Positions 17,123 through 25,896 of a stretch of 32,622 nucleotides of DNA are shown piece by piece. Made by a program: the position numbers and the translations under genes. The stretch lies in contig NZ_FNPJ01000032.1 in NCBI RefSeq assembly GCF_900107265.1, positions 1-32,622 of the forward strand, read 5' to 3'. The first letter of the stretch is position 1. The number at the start of each line of letters is the position of its first letter. The notes beneath the pieces were generated by a model. The model was not told the origin of the DNA and made no database searches. It saw nothing but the letters and a program-made list of their open reading frames with translations. The stretch is from Nitrosomonas sp. Nm33 (GTDB lineage: Bacteria > Pseudomonadota > Gammaproteobacteria > Burkholderiales > Nitrosomonadaceae).

Positions 17123-18802
17123 ATGTTGATTCATTTGACGATTCGTGATTTTGTGATTGTTGATTTGACTGAACTAACGTTTAGACCAGGCTTTACAGTT
17201 TTGACCGGTGAAACAGGGGCAGGGAAATCAATCCTGATTGATGCCTTGATGCTTGCATTGGGAGAACGTGGTGATGTGGGGCAGATTCGGCATGGTTGTG
17301 AACGCGCAGAAATCATTGCCGAGTTTGATATCAGCCATGTTCCAAGTGTCCAGGATTGGTTGCAAGAAAATGATCTTCAGGCTGATCCTGGCAGTTGTTT
17401 ACTTCGTCGTATCTTCGACACTCATGGGCGTTCACGCAGCTATATCAATGGCTGTTCTGTAACCTTGCAGCAGCTTCGTATCATTGGGGATCAGCTAGTT
17501 GATATTCATGGGCAGCATGCACATCAATCTTTGTTACGGAGTGATATGCAGCGGGACTTACTGGATAGCTATGCTGGTAACAGTCAGTTAGCCAAGGCGG
17601 TTGCAGCTGCTTTTCAGCATTGGCAGCAATTACATCAGCAACGTCTTAAATGGGAACAGAATGCAGCTCTATTTTTACAGGAGCGTGAGCAGCTGGAATG
17701 GCAACTTCAGGAACTTTCTGCACTGAATTTTTCAATAGAAGGGTGGCAAGCATTACAGGCTGATCATAATCGCTTGTCTCATATGGCAAATTTGTTGGAA
17801 ACAGCCGAATCCAGTTTGGAAATATTATCCGAGAGTGAATCCGCTGCATTGGGGCAGCTTCATGTTGTGCTCACTCGTCTGCGTTATTTCCTGGATTATG
17901 ATAGTGATCTTAAGTCTCCTTATAATTTATTGGAAACTGCCCAGGTTCAGCTGCAGGAAGCAGTATACGAATTGAAACACTACCAACAGCGACTCGATCT
18001 TGATCCGCAAAGTTTGCATATTACCGAGGAGAGAATTGCAGTCATTCATGCCTTAGCTCGAAAATATCGTATTTCTCCAGAGGAGATACCTGATTTATTG
18101 TATAGAACAACACAACGCTTGCAGGAACTTGGAGTTAATGCAGATGGGGACAGCCTTGCTGAAGCTGCTTCATCGGCAAAGAAAGCCTATGATGAGCTTG
18201 CTCAGACACTCACCATAGCACGGCACAAAGCGGCTGAAACGTTGGCACATCAGGTAACTGAAGCGATGCAGACGCTGGCAATGGCAGGAGGTTGTTTTAA
18301 TATCATGCTGACCCCTTATAATCAAGGCAATGCGCATGGGCTTGAGCAGATTGAATTCCAAGTTTCGACACATCGGGGGGTACCCCCACGCCCGCTGGCA
18401 AAAGTTGCTTCAGGGGGTGAATTATCACGTATCAGTCTAGCGCTACAAGTGATGACGAGTCAGGTAGGTACAGCGCCAACCCTGGTCTTTGATGAAGTGG
18501 ATGCAGGGATTGGAGGGCGGGTTGGTGAAATTGTTGGCAGACTTCTTAAGCAGTTAGGCAAAACGCGTCAGGTACTCTGTATTACCCATTTAGCTCAGGT
18601 GGCCTCGATGGGAGATCAGCACTGGCAAGTCTTCAAAACACCTGAGTCAACTGCTGACAAAACAGTGTTTAGCTCTATCCGCGCACTGGATGAGCAGGAG
18701 CGGGTAGAGGAAATAGCGCGTATGCTAGGGGGGATGAATATTACTGCCACGACCCGCAAGCATGCTGCGGAAATGCTGCAGGAAAATAAGAAGTTATCCT
18801 GA
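17123..18802 (+). CDS. recN: DNA repair protein RecN
   Basis: SMC-like ATPase used in double-strand-break repair. Walker A is GETGAGKS (residues 29-36). The hinge-side coiled coils are shorter than in SMC proteins, as usual for RecN. The conserved VDIHGQHAHQSLL follows the N-lobe. The C-terminal lobe carries the ABC signature VASGGELSRISLAL and Walker B LVFDEVDAGIGG, then VLCITHLAQVA. At 559 residues it is full length. It follows nadK closely. No LexA box (CTGT-N8-ACAG) was found ahead of nadK or recN, so SOS control is not evident here. Confidence 0.95.
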   Translation: MLIHLTIRDFVIVDLTELTFRPGFTVLTGETGAGKSILIDALMLALGERGDVGQIRHGCERAEIIAEFDISHVPSVQDWLQENDLQADPGSCLLRRIFDTHGRSRSYINGCSVTLQQLRIIGDQLVDIHGQHAHQSLLRSDMQRDLLDSYAGNSQLAKAVAAAFQHWQQLHQQRLKWEQNAALFLQEREQLEWQLQELSALNFSIEGWQALQADHNRLSHMANLLETAESSLEILSESESAALGQLHVVLTRLRYFLDYDSDLKSPYNLLETAQVQLQEAVYELKHYQQRLDLDPQSLHITEERIAVIHALARKYRISPEEIPDLLYRTTQRLQELGVNADGDSLAEAASSAKKAYDELAQTLTIARHKAAETLAHQVTEAMQTLAMAGGCFNIMLTPYNQGNAHGLEQIEFQVSTHRGVPPRPLAKVASGGELSRISLALQVMTSQVGTAPTLVFDEVDAGIGGRVGEIVGRLLKQLGKTRQVLCITHLAQVASMGDQHWQVFKTPESTADKTVFSSIRALDEQERVEEIARMLGGMNITATTRKHAAEMLQENKKLS

Positions 18803-18961
18803 TAAATCATACACATTTAGCCATAGTCAATCCTAATATTGCGATTCGCACCATATTCTCAGTACTATGGCCTGGGATCTCATAATTCTTAGGCAACCAC
18901 CTGAAATTTTCCAGTCAAGCAAAGGTTCGCTCTACGATCAAAAGCCAGCGCTAACCGACTT

Positions 18962-19064
18962 ATTCCATTTCCAAATCAAGCATGACGCAAGAGCGAGCCG
19001 TAGACAGTATAAACAATACGGCAAGGAGAAACTGACCAAGTCAGGTTTGATTTAGAAATGAAGT
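18962..19064 (+). repeat. Short inverted-ended repeat, family 2, copy B
   Basis: About 103 bp. The left end ATTCCATTTCCAAATCAAG and the right end TTTGATTTAGAAATGAAGT are imperfect inverted repeats. The interior matches the reverse complement of 10379-10479 (shared GAGCCG, AGACAGTATAAA, AATACGGC, AAGTCAGGTTTGATTTAGAA), with a one- or two-base length difference. It sits between recN and the terminator of the opposing gene. Confidence 0.75.
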
Positions 19065-19066
19065 AA

Positions 19067-19110
19067 CAAAAAAACAGACCGCGATCTAGAAATATCAAGA
19101 TCGCGGTCTG
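19067..19110 (-). terminator. Strong rho-independent terminator for the minus-strand iron genes
   Basis: A perfect 13-bp stem, CAGACCGCGATCT (19075-19087) with AGATCGCGGTCTG (19098-19110), around a 10-base loop. On the minus strand it runs into seven or more Ts (the A-run at 19067-19074). A second, weaker hairpin, CCCACTT/AAGTGGG (19131-19155), lies between it and the stop codon of the 756-residue protein. Confidence 0.88.
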
Positions 19111-19166
19111 CGTATCTTCAGAAAATAAGACCCACTTTATATGACATTAAGTGGGGTGCCAATTAT

Positions 19167-21437
19167 TTAATTTAATTGACTCTCATAATTTGCGATAACA
19201 GAAAGTATCGTTTCTCTCGCACCAATTGCTTTATCAATACCCTTCTGCTTACTAGCTTCTTTTAAATCCTGCAGCGCATTTTCCATTTTTACACGGTCTA
19301 ACGAGCCTAAACGCAATTGCAGATCTGGAAGAAATATATTGGCATAAAGGGATAATCTTTCGGCTGCCAGCATAGCTTGATTTCTGTCAGTCTCAAATGC
19401 CAATTCAACCTCTTTTAAGCTATTTTTAACTTGACCAATTGTTCCTTTGCTTATTTCGCTTACGATTTCATTTGCGACCACATTTGCTAAATCTCCGGTC
19501 AATTGGGTTTTGATGCGACTACTACCAGCAGGATTGGTTGGTGAGATGAATCCTTCCGCAATACGATAAAAGAATTCGCCCTCAATCTGTTTTTCCCTTG
19601 CTTCATCGATCTCTCTGTCTCTGTTTGAAATAATTCCTTCTACTTCGCGCAAAACACCAATCAAGAAACTTCTGGCAAGTGGCATGATGATATTTTCACG
19701 TGCGAGTGCAAGATTTGTTTGATCATCTGCGCTTTTTTTACTCAGTGCTTCTTTACCACGAGTAAATGCCCATGTTATTTGATCATCCAGATCAGGGTTA
19801 CTGCCAGATTCGATGGACTGTTTATCTGCTGTAAGTACCTTGTTTTCTTTGCCTGCCGTACTAATAATTGCGAGATAGGCAGCATAAGCCCGGTCCCACT
19901 CAAGTTCCAGCTCGTCAGTTGACAGATTATCAAAAGCGTCCACTGCTAACGTTATCCGGTTATAGACAGCCAGTGCGAAAACGCGTTGTAAAGTTTTATC
20001 AATGGCTTGGGCAGCTAATGCAGTATGATTACCACTTCTGATAAATTCTATGGCGGTTAATATATCGTTATTCATCGATAATCCATAGATATCGTCAACC
20101 AATTGCGTTAGCTGCTGTAAATCTCCTTCATATTCTGCAGCAATTGCATCGGCGCTCATGGGAGTCTGGTTACGCAATTCACTGATAGCTTTAAAGGATG
20201 AAACTGCACCATCAACGATTAAGCTTGTGTCGTTTGTTTTATTATATTTAGTAAGCTTAAGTTGGTTCTCATAGCTGGCAAGAATCGTTGAAATGGCTTG
20301 ACGCGCTTCTGCTGATTTAGGCTCACTGTTTTCACTGCTGGCACTTAGCAGATTATTTAAAGCATTCTCGAAATTGCTACGTACATCTGCGCCTAGGCGT
20401 AGCTCTAGATCCGGCAGAAGGATATTAGCAAAATAAAGCGCTCCTGCAGCTTCTGCCATCGCATGAGCGCGATCTTTGCCAATATTGTCTTCTTGGCCTT
20501 TCATTTCAGCTTTTACTCGTCCAATAAATCCTTTGTTTAATTCACTCACTATTTCATCTGCTGTAATTTCTGAAGGATTACCCGTCAGCTGGCTTTTTAT
20601 GAGCAAGTTACCTACTGGATTATCTCTCGCGACAAGTGATTCAATAATACGATAGAAAATTTCGCCTTCTTTCTGTTCTATGGCTGTAGTTTCCGGATCA
20701 CTATCCCTGTTCTTAAGAACACCCGCCACTTCACGTAAAACCCCATTGTAATATGCACGGGTTAATGACATTCTGGTCGCGTAGCGCTCAATGCCAAAGT
20801 TAGCAAAATCTTCGGCTGGATTATTTTTATTTAATGTATTCCTAATCCGGTCAAAGGATTCATTTATTACAATGTCTAATCCTGAATTGGTGCCTTCCAC
20901 TAAAGACTGTCTATCAGCAGTAAGAATTTGATTGGCTCTTTGAGCAGCTCCAATAATAGCTTGAAACGATGCCGCTGCTTCATCCAATATTTGATTTAAT
21001 GCTTCAGTCGTTGCAGTTTCAAATTGATCTCGTATTGCAGCAATACGATTAAAAATTACTTGATAAAAAACACGCTGCAAAGTCTTATCGATCACCTGAC
21101 CTGCTAGTTTTTGTTCATTTTGTTGATTGTTCTTTTTGATATCATCAATTGCAGCCAAAATATCGCTATTCAGACTTAATTTGTTGGCAGTATCAACTTC
21201 CTGCACAAGAGTCTGTAACGCACCGGCATAAGCACTTGCAATGGCATCTGCATTAATGGGTGTTTCTTTTCGTAATGTACCAATAGTCTTGAAAGCAGAA
21301 ACAGCCGTTGCAATAGCCTCTTTGTTAGAGGTTGTTGCGGCATGCGCTGTTGCGCTCTCAATATCTAGCACAATAGCACTTCCATACAGAATCAAGAAAC
21401 TGCTTAAGATGATTATGAATCTTGAAAAAAGCTTCAT
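19167..21437 (-). CDS. Large exported helical protein made of two homologous halves
   Basis: A 756-residue protein with a signal peptide (about 34 residues, ending ATAHA-A). The mature chain consists of two copies of one predicted all-helical unit, roughly residues 40-395 and 405-756. Matching segments in order: TPINADAIA/TPMSADAIA, IDKTLQRVF (identical), LTADRQS/LTADKQS, GVLREVAGVLKNRD/GVLREVEGIISNRD, EGEIFYRIIE/EGEFFYRIAE, SQLTG/TQLTG, EIVSELNKG/EIVSEISKG, LLPDLELRLG/FLPDLQLRLG and ASYENQL/ANYESQL. Conserved Glu, Asp and Arg within helices could bind a metal, but this is inference. A Fur-like site lies about 50 bases before the start and AGAGGGG is its ribosome site. It directly follows the siderophore-receptor gene (146-bp gap) on the same strand, so a role in iron capture at the cell surface or periplasm is likely. 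No imelysin GxHxxE motif is seen. I know no characterised homologue. Confidence 0.8.
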   Translation of the reverse strand: MKLFSRFIIILSSFLILYGSAIVLDIESATAHAATTSNKEAIATAVSAFKTIGTLRKETPINADAIASAYAGALQTLVQEVDTANKLSLNSDILAAIDDIKKNNQQNEQKLAGQVIDKTLQRVFYQVIFNRIAAIRDQFETATTEALNQILDEAAASFQAIIGAAQRANQILTADRQSLVEGTNSGLDIVINESFDRIRNTLNKNNPAEDFANFGIERYATRMSLTRAYYNGVLREVAGVLKNRDSDPETTAIEQKEGEIFYRIIESLVARDNPVGNLLIKSQLTGNPSEITADEIVSELNKGFIGRVKAEMKGQEDNIGKDRAHAMAEAAGALYFANILLPDLELRLGADVRSNFENALNNLLSASSENSEPKSAEARQAISTILASYENQLKLTKYNKTNDTSLIVDGAVSSFKAISELRNQTPMSADAIAAEYEGDLQQLTQLVDDIYGLSMNNDILTAIEFIRSGNHTALAAQAIDKTLQRVFALAVYNRITLAVDAFDNLSTDELELEWDRAYAAYLAIISTAGKENKVLTADKQSIESGSNPDLDDQITWAFTRGKEALSKKSADDQTNLALARENIIMPLARSFLIGVLREVEGIISNRDREIDEAREKQIEGEFFYRIAEGFISPTNPAGSSRIKTQLTGDLANVVANEIVSEISKGTIGQVKNSLKEVELAFETDRNQAMLAAERLSLYANIFLPDLQLRLGSLDRVKMENALQDLKEASKQKGIDKAIGARETILSVIANYESQLN

Positions 21438-21486
21438 ATAAACCCCTCTTTTTGAAAAAAAATAAAAACATTAATAATGGTACAAA

Positions 21487-21501
21487 TGATAATTATTATT
21501 A
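21487..21501 (-). promoter_or_regulatory. Candidate Fur box upstream of the duplicated exported protein
   Basis: TGATAAT-T-ATTATTA matches the 7-1-7 Fur core TGATAAT-N-ATTATCA at 14 of 15 positions, counting the spacer as free. It is about 50 bases upstream of the minus-strand start at 21437 and implies iron-repressed transcription of that gene independent of the receptor. Confidence 0.65.
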
Positions 21502-21583
21502 TTTGATCTATTAAATATCTCTTTAAGTTTGTATTCTCCCTAGAATTAATAATAATTGCTACAGAATTGTTACAGTTATCGAA

Positions 21584-24055
21584 TTAAAAATTAGCTATAA
21601 GAGATGCACGAACTGCAATAGGGGACCCCGGCAGAATATTATTGTTATTTTGAACTGATGCAAAATAATTTACATCGAATAAATTTTCTATATTGAGTTG
21701 CGCACGTACTTTTTTACTTAGTTGACCAAATAATGCCGCATCGACGCGTGTAAAATCCGGGATGACGACTGTGTTATCAGTTGAAGCAAACAGGCTGCTA
21801 CGATAAATTACGCCTACTGCTGCACCGAATTTAGGAATGAAATCGTATCGGCTCCAAATTGAAAAAGTATTGCGTGGGAGCTCGGCAACCACGTTTCCTT
21901 TTGGTGCTCCGACCTGCGAACTGGTAATTTCTCCAGTTTGATAAGCATAGCCGCCCATCACACTCCAGTTTTGAGTTAGTTGACCATTTATACCTACTTC
22001 GACGCCTTCAGTGCGTTGTCCTTTGGTTAAAAAAGATCTGGATGAGTCATTGGGATCTACCGTGATGACATTGGTTCGATCTACTCGAAACGCTGCGGCA
22101 GTCAATGATAGGTCAGGGCGAATATCCCATTTGAAACCCACTTCCAAATTCGTAAATTTTTCGGGCTTGAGTACATCAGTGGTCACGGTCAATGAAGTTA
22201 ATTGCTCTCCTGCTCGTGGCACGAACGCTTGACTAAAGCTCGTATAAATTGAAAGCGGTTCGATCGGCTTGAAAATTAAACCAATACGTGGTGATAACAA
22301 GCCATCCTTGGTTGTCAGATGAGCTTGTTCAGCATTTCTTTGCTGGAAATCTACTTCAAAAAGATCATACCGCACGCCGGCAACAGCTTGTAGCTGAGGT
22401 AAGAATTCAATTTGATCTTGAAAATAAAACGATGTGATATTAACTTTGCTGTGATTATTCGCGTCACCCTCTGTGTTAATAAATGTAATGGGTACATTCG
22501 TAATAGGATTACTGAGAGGAACGCGGAAGCTGGCTCCTCTAGAAGAAAGATCATTATTAAAAAATCCGGTTTCCCGCCTGTTATCAGTTATCTGTTGGCC
22601 AATTTCTATGCCGGCTAGGAGTGTGTGTGCGATAGGTCCTGTTTCAAGTGAATACAGCAAATTTGTTTGATTAAAAATATTCTGACGGTCAGTTGCATTA
22701 TTATAGGCGCCAAGCGGTACCCGTCCTGCAAAAGCGGGGCCGGCAGCAAATACATTTTCGTAAAACTTATCGAATTGAGCATAATTGGTTTGATTGCGCA
22801 GGATTAATCCGAAGTCGAATTTATGTTCAATCAGAGAGTTAAACGACAGTACTTCAATATTGGAATGGCTTCGGTTTGGATCTCCAAAAAATTGTGATCT
22901 TTTAACATCTACCGGACGATCCCCGAAAGAAGGAATCCCACGATCAGCGGTACGATCGTCATGGTATCGTTCCATGTTTAAAACGACTTTAGTGCGATTA
23001 GTAGGTTTGATGGTTACTGTGGGGGAAATGCCGAGCCGATTCGATTCTACTCCGTCTCGAAAACTTCCTGCATTTTCAAATACACCATTCACTCGTAAAG
23101 CAACTTGATCATGAATTGGCTGGTTGATGTCGGCGGTTAATCTTTTTAGATCAAAAGAGCCTCCCTGGAAAGAGAATTCACGAATGGGATTCCAGCCTGC
23201 CTGCTTTGTTACGCGGTTAAGGACTCCGCCAGAGCCACCGCGCCCAAAAATCATTCCATTCGCTCCTTTCAATACTTCAATTCGTTCGATGTTATAGAGA
23301 TCACGAAGATATTGAGCATCATCACGCATGCCATCGACAAAAAAATCGCCAGTTGAACGATTGCCCCGAAATACCAAGGCATCGCGATTTCCCTCACCTT
23401 CCGATATACCGACACCCGGTACATAACGCACAGCATCGCTTATACTTCGTATTGATTGATCTTTAATCACACCTTCTGTAACGACGGAAATTGATTGAGG
23501 CACATCACGTAACAGAGTGTTAGTCTTGGTTGCTGTGATGCTGCTGGTAGCCAGATAGCGACTTGTCTCGGGGTCAGCTGTTATCTGTATCGAAGGTAGG
23601 GTAGTGACAACTGGACTGAGAGCAGACTCGGTAGATAATTTAACGAGTGTAAACCCATCGGCATGCGATACTGGCTGCAATTCAGTACCACTGAGTAATC
23701 GATCTAATGCGGTGTGGATCTCATAACTACCCGCTAATCCCTGTGTTGTTTTACCCTGTATAACAGCATCATCAAAAAAAACTTTTACTCCCGATTGATT
23801 TGAAAATTGGGTGAGTGCATTTTCCAGAGAACCGGCGGGAATATTGTAAGATCGTGTGGCAGATTTTGTAATTTCTGGCGATTCGGCAAAAACAATGTCT
23901 GGTAAGAAAGTAATGGTAAATATTGAAAAGAATAAGATCGCATATATAAAAAAGCGATTAAATCGTATGCTCTTATATCTGGTTCGTGCTAGGAATAAAA
24001 TATCTATCCATTCCAGTTGAACAATAAAAGTTTTAAAACTTGGGGTATATATCAT
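21584..24055 (-). CDS. TonB-dependent siderophore receptor with STN signalling domain
   Basis: An outer-membrane ferric-siderophore receptor of 823 residues. After an unusually long N-terminal segment and signal peptide (hydrophobic core about residues 34-54, cleavage near VFA-ES), residues about 68-140 form an STN domain (YNIPAGSLENALTQFSNQSG, LSGTELQPV), as in FecA-type transducing receptors. The plug follows (DVPQSISVV, VPGVGISEGEGNRD, FFVDGMRDDAQYLRD, FGRGGSGGVLN), then a barrel ending in a terminal Phe (SLIANF). The closing NLFDVNYFAS segment is typical of siderophore receptors. An STN domain normally pairs with a FecR anti-sigma and an ECF sigma factor; neither gene is in the window. 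The ligand cannot be read from sequence. The ribosome site at the first ATG is weak, so the start is uncertain. Confidence 0.92.
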   Translation of the reverse strand: MIYTPSFKTFIVQLEWIDILFLARTRYKSIRFNRFFIYAILFFSIFTITFLPDIVFAESPEITKSATRSYNIPAGSLENALTQFSNQSGVKVFFDDAVIQGKTTQGLAGSYEIHTALDRLLSGTELQPVSHADGFTLVKLSTESALSPVVTTLPSIQITADPETSRYLATSSITATKTNTLLRDVPQSISVVTEGVIKDQSIRSISDAVRYVPGVGISEGEGNRDALVFRGNRSTGDFFVDGMRDDAQYLRDLYNIERIEVLKGANGMIFGRGGSGGVLNRVTKQAGWNPIREFSFQGGSFDLKRLTADINQPIHDQVALRVNGVFENAGSFRDGVESNRLGISPTVTIKPTNRTKVVLNMERYHDDRTADRGIPSFGDRPVDVKRSQFFGDPNRSHSNIEVLSFNSLIEHKFDFGLILRNQTNYAQFDKFYENVFAAGPAFAGRVPLGAYNNATDRQNIFNQTNLLYSLETGPIAHTLLAGIEIGQQITDNRRETGFFNNDLSSRGASFRVPLSNPITNVPITFINTEGDANNHSKVNITSFYFQDQIEFLPQLQAVAGVRYDLFEVDFQQRNAEQAHLTTKDGLLSPRIGLIFKPIEPLSIYTSFSQAFVPRAGEQLTSLTVTTDVLKPEKFTNLEVGFKWDIRPDLSLTAAAFRVDRTNVITVDPNDSSRSFLTKGQRTEGVEVGINGQLTQNWSVMGGYAYQTGEITSSQVGAPKGNVVAELPRNTFSIWSRYDFIPKFGAAVGVIYRSSLFASTDNTVVIPDFTRVDAALFGQLSKKVRAQLNIENLFDVNYFASVQNNNNILPGSPIAVRASLIANF

Positions 24056-24182
24056 TGTTTCTAATACGATTAATCAAAATCAAATCAAAGATCGAGTTGC
24101 AGAAGAAGAAGGGAGGGAATATTCGATAAGGGCTTGATCATGTCATGCCACTGGTAGTTTAATACCAGCGACAGACAAAAAT

Positions 24183-24535
24183 TTACATTTGGCTTTGTAA
24201 CCAGTTCTGAATACCAACCTTTTGCATAACATCTAATTGTGTTTCCAACCAATCGATATGTTCTTCTGTATCTTCAAGAATATGTTCAAAAATTTCTCGC
24301 GAAACATAATCATGAGTTGTTTCACAGGCAGCAATCGCACCAAGAATAAGATACGCTCAATAAGTTTGTCAGCGTGTTTCATTTCCTCGATAGATTCATT
24401 ATATTCATGCTCGCTGAGTTTGTTAGATCCCCACTCTTTATACATCCGGGCATGGAGAAAATACTGATTAATCGCGGTTAATTCATGTAATAGCTGACGA
24501 TTTAACCAATTAATAATATCTGCATTCCCTTTCAT
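24183..24535 (-). pseudogene. bfr: Bacterioferritin gene broken by an internal deletion
   Basis: Starts as a normal bacterioferritin ([52 protein letters not shown]) and is intact to residue 65. There the frame jumps: about 38 codons and one extra base are missing near 24339-24342, and homology resumes in another frame ([47 protein letters not shown], stop at 24183). Read as it stands the product is about 100 residues with a nonsense tail. The deletion removes the third helix region that should carry the ferroxidase glutamate corresponding to E94 of E. coli Bfr, although the haem-ligand Met52 and the first-half ligands remain. The product cannot form a normal 24-mer cage. It follows bfd by 42 bases. 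Confidence 0.9.
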
Positions 24536-24577
24536 AATTGCTTCCTTGGACGAGTTGACTCGTAAAGACGAGTAGGG

Positions 24578-24772
24578 TTAGGTGCCAGGGGATTGGCTCG
24601 GAGTTTCTCGTCCTAACGCTTGATCGAGCACCCTTTTTGCGTGGCAGGCACAGATTCCACACTGCTCGGCAATACTCAGACTAGCTTTAAGATCACGCAT
24701 CCGTTCAGCGCCTTGAAGAACAGCTTCACGAATTGCATGATCAGTAACCCCCTTGCAGACACAAATATACAT
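24578..24772 (-). CDS. bfd: Bacterioferritin-associated ferredoxin
   Basis: A 64-residue [2Fe-2S] protein that docks on bacterioferritin and passes electrons to its haem to release stored iron. The four cluster cysteines are Cys4 and Cys6 (YICVCKGVTD) and Cys38 and Cys41 (QCGICACHAK). The helical segment IREAVLQGA is typical. It is intact, but its usual partner gene immediately downstream is disrupted, so it must serve another bacterioferritin or be on its way to loss. A candidate Fur site lies about 75 bases upstream, in keeping with iron-starvation induction of bfd in other proteobacteria. Confidence 0.93.
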   Translation of the reverse strand: MYICVCKGVTDHAIREAVLQGAERMRDLKASLSIAEQCGICACHAKRVLDQALGRETPSQSPGT

Positions 24773-24843
24773 GAAACAAGCCTTTTGTCGATTGGTTTGA
24801 AAGTTGCCTACGCTAACAGATATATAATAAATAATATCGTTAA

Positions 24844-24858
24844 TGAGAATAATTCTTA
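24844..24858 (-). promoter_or_regulatory. Candidate Fur box upstream of bfd
   Basis: TGAGAAT-A-ATTCTTA fits the 7-1-7 Fur core at about 11 of 14 paired positions and is itself nearly palindromic. It lies 72-86 bases ahead of the bfd start on the minus strand. Confidence 0.45.
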
Positions 24859-25032
24859 ATTATATTCATATTGATGGAGAATGCAAGTAGTGATGAACAA
24901 GGAGTGTTTTTTTTGCTGATAGTTCTGAAAACAAACCGATAAAATCACCTGAGTTCTTATCTTTTCCGATTATTAGCTGATTTATAATCAGTCGCTATTA
25001 TGAACATTTAGACTAGAATAAATCGTGGAAAT

Positions 25033-25286
25033 TTGTTTTGTTGCGCCTTATCATTGCAAATGCATTCCCATCGTGCAAAGCATTGGATCGTTGTGCATGG
25101 AATGGTAAAGGGGATACGTAAGAATGGTAGTTATCTTGTCGGTGAGAATGAGTCGACTTATATATCCTTTGGCATCCGCTGTGTTTGGAGAATCTTGGCC
25201 GCCTACCGCTGGAAATGATCGAAGTTAAATCTGGCTCTTATTTGGGAGAAGGTGACATTGTCCGTTTTGAGGACAACTATGGGTGA
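25033..25286 (+). pseudogene. C-terminal remnant of mannose-1-phosphate guanylyltransferase / mannose-6-phosphate isomerase
   Basis: Only the cupin (isomerase-like) tail of a ManC/AlgA-type bifunctional enzyme survives. The first frame reads LSLQMHSHRAKHWIVVHGM and [12 protein letters not shown], matching the metal-binding HxHRxEHW region of the type II phosphomannose isomerase cupin. A frameshift near 25185 moves the homology to the next frame: [20 protein letters not shown] then [13 protein letters not shown] and stop. The nucleotidyltransferase part (more than 350 residues) is absent upstream. The full enzyme makes GDP-mannose for surface polysaccharides. Confidence 0.88.
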
Positions 25287-25478
25287 AACGAGAGCTGAGA
25301 TTGAACTCCATTCAAGATTTTCAGGACTTTAAAAAAAACGTTACAACATATATATTCCTTTCCGCAGAGTTTTGAGAATATCCTGAGCAAAGCTGTTTTC
25401 TTTATTTCAAAAACAATTGAATACAATGGTTAAAGTATAATATTGCTTTTTCCATTGGTAAGATTAATGGAGATGATG

Positions 25479-25754
25479 ATGCCTATTTATGAATATATTT
25501 GCCACTCTTGTGGTTTAGAGAAAGAACATTTGCAAAAAATGAGTGATTCACCCATTGAGAATTGTCCTGAATGCGGAAGTAGTCATTATGTTAAGCAGAT
25601 TTCTGCTGCTGGCTTTCAATTGAAGGGGAGTGGTTGGTATGTTACAGATTTTAAGAATAAACCAACGTCTGAAACCAAATCAAAGTCAGAAACAAAATCA
25701 AAATCAGAAACCAAGAGCGAAAGTACAACCTCATCTACTGCTGCATCGGAGTGA
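25479..25754 (+). CDS. FmdB-family zinc-ribbon protein
   Basis: A putative regulatory zinc ribbon of the FmdB/CxxC_CxxC_SSSS family. It opens with the invariant MPIYEYICHSCG, has a second pair in NCPECGS, and continues with ISAAGFQLKGSGWYVTDFK, the family's conserved core. I start it at the third of three tandem ATGs (25479), six bases after GGAG. The last 25 residues are a Ser/Glu/Thr/Lys tract built from a repeated SETKSK hexamer, a low-complexity tail common in this family. In betaproteobacteria this gene usually heads a cluster with a DUF502 membrane protein and aspS; here it is followed directly by aspS, without the DUF502 gene. The biochemical role is unknown. Confidence 0.88.
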   Translation: MPIYEYICHSCGLEKEHLQKMSDSPIENCPECGSSHYVKQISAAGFQLKGSGWYVTDFKNKPTSETKSKSETKSKSETKSESTTSSTAASE

Positions 25755-25896
25755 TTCGGCAGTATTTTCGCATCATTACCTTGATTGATATGGCTAGTAG
25801 TTTGATCATACGTGCAATTAAATTGAAACCTTTTCACTAACAACTGTGTTGAATTTGTGGATGCTCCTAATTTTCCTTATATAAAACCAATACAAT

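Noticed and set aside
18867..19055. 62-residue ORF after recN
   Set aside because: It overlaps the short repeat copy B, has no ribosome site and reads as non-coding.
19167..21437. Imelysin-like iron-regulated protein
   Set aside because: The context and helical duplication fit, but the GxHxxE imelysin signature is absent from both halves.
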